From positions 1-43,074 of the forward strand of contig CAMLRG010000021.1 in the NCBI GenBank assembly GCA_946482335.1: DNA of 43,074 nucleotides, written 5' to 3'. The notes under the pieces were generated by a model. The model was given only the letters and a program-made list of their open reading frames with translations. It was not told the DNA's origin and did no database searches. Below are positions 42,438 through 43,074 of this stretch, piece after piece. Each line of letters opens with the position of its first letter. The first letter of the stretch is position 1. The position numbers and the translations under genes were made by a program. Source of the DNA: an uncultured Duganella sp. Lineage in GTDB: Bacteria; Pseudomonadota; Gammaproteobacteria; Burkholderiales; Burkholderiaceae.

Positions 42438-43074
42438 ATGGAATTTTTCCGCATCCGTAAAGACATCCCGTTCATGCGCCACGCGTTGGTGTTCAACGTG
42501 GTTTCGGCGCTGACCTTCGTGGCGGCGGTGTTCTTCCTGATCACGCGTCCCCTGAACTTCTCGGTGGAATTCACCGGCGGCACCGTGATGGAAGTGAAAT
42601 ACGCGCAAGCCGCCAACCTGGAGAAGGTACGCGGCACGCTGACCGCGCTTGGATACCATCCGGAAGTGTCGAGCATCGACACCGCGCGTGATGCCATGAT
42701 CCGCTTGCCCAACGCAGCCGGCACCACCGCCGCCGACACTGCTTCGCGCGTGTTCGGTGAGCTGTGCAAGGCCGAGCAGGGCAGCGTCAAGCAGGTCGAC
42801 AAGGTGACCGAAAAGGGCGCGCATGAAATGAAGAGCGCCTGTCTCCACGCCGACGGTTCCGAAGGCGTATCGCTCGAGAAGGTGGAGTTCGTCGGCCCCC
42901 AGGTGGGTGAAGAACTGGCGCAGGACGGCCTGAGCGCCCTGGTCATGGTGGTGATTGGCGTGATGATCTACCTGGCCATCCGCTTCGAATGGAAATTCGC
43001 GGTGGCGGCGATCATTGCAAACCTGCACGACGTGGTGATCATCCTGGGCTTCTTCGCCTTCTTCCAGTGGGAAT
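42438..43074 (+). CDS. secF: Protein translocase subunit SecF, partial (right edge)
   Basis: The first 212 residues are present; the frame runs off the window (E. coli SecF has 323). It opens MEFFRIRKDIPFMRHALVFN, has the first helix VVSALTFVAAVFFLITRPLN, the conserved SVEFTGGTVMEV, a periplasmic domain and EFVGPQVGEELAQDGLSALV leading into the second helix. AAGGA precedes the ATG. It acts with SecD. Confidence 0.95.
   Translation, partial: MEFFRIRKDIPFMRHALVFNVVSALTFVAAVFFLITRPLNFSVEFTGGTVMEVKYAQAANLEKVRGTLTALGYHPEVSSIDTARDAMIRLPNAAGTTAADTASRVFGELCKAEQGSVKQVDKVTEKGAHEMKSACLHADGSEGVSLEKVEFVGPQVGEELAQDGLSALVMVVIGVMIYLAIRFEWKFAVAAIIANLHDVVIILGFFAFFQWE

Noticed and set aside
40428..43028. Minus-strand open frame of 866 codons opposite secD-secF
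   Set aside because: Antisense to conserved sec genes; composition typical of a shadow frame.

Overview
The window is a high-GC chromosomal segment of a betaproteobacterium, most likely an Oxalobacteraceae member close to Massilia/Duganella/Telluria. This rests on general protein resemblance, the queA-tgt-yajC-secD-secF order at the right edge, the tandem fadD pair and the small palindromic repeats; no rRNA, tRNA or other taxonomic marker is present. Genes are tightly packed and no stretch over about 220 bases lacks a gene.

Layout. 1-3.6 kb: a palindromic repeat, a secreted thermolysin-like (M4) protease, a convergent lipid A deacylase (PagL), a 3-hydroxyisobutyrate dehydrogenase-like reductase and a second copy of the repeat. 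3.6-12.1 kb: an M20 amidohydrolase divergent from a molybdopterin oxidoreductase and a metalloprotease lipoprotein, two tandem fadD genes, and a lysozyme-fold protein that lacks the usual catalytic segment. 12.1-18.9 kb: yciA-phoD on the minus strand, an Atm1-type ABC exporter with an M20 carboxypeptidase on the plus strand, and a dicarboxylate symporter on the minus strand, separated by a bidirectional terminator. 19.0-22.1 kb: a glutamate/aspartate ABC importer operon with its ATPase gene first. 22.1-23.3 kb: a solitary IS200/IS605-type tnpB element of visibly lower GC. 23.3-30.2 kb: amidohydrolase, VOC protein, pyrC, a DUF3025 protein, a Gfo/Idh/MocA oxidoreductase, a small secreted protein, an MFS transporter and a 42-residue membrane peptide. 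30.2-35.8 kb: a BlaI-type repressor, an M56-M23 fusion metalloprotease, a TonB-dependent receptor and a separate M23 peptidase on the minus strand, divergent from a lipoprotein gene. 35.8-43.1 kb: recG on the minus strand, then queA-tgt-yajC-secD-secF, with secF cut by the window edge.

The most notable block is 30.2-35.8 kb. It looks like a BlaI/BlaR1 signalling module in which the penicillin-sensing domain of BlaR1 is replaced by a LytM/M23 peptidoglycan-peptidase domain. Two copies of a GCGACA-NN-TGTCNC dyad lie in the divergent promoter region, one inside each promoter's -35/-10 interval. I infer a cell-wall-responsive circuit controlling the repressor, the fused protease and the divergent lipoprotein, and possibly the receptor and second peptidase. 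The second notable item is tnpB: a near-consensus LexA box overlaps a predicted leaderless promoter at its start codon, and its RuvC-II glutamate is missing from the usual place. Third, secD has no usable start codon where the family start belongs; inserting two bases (AT) would restore it.
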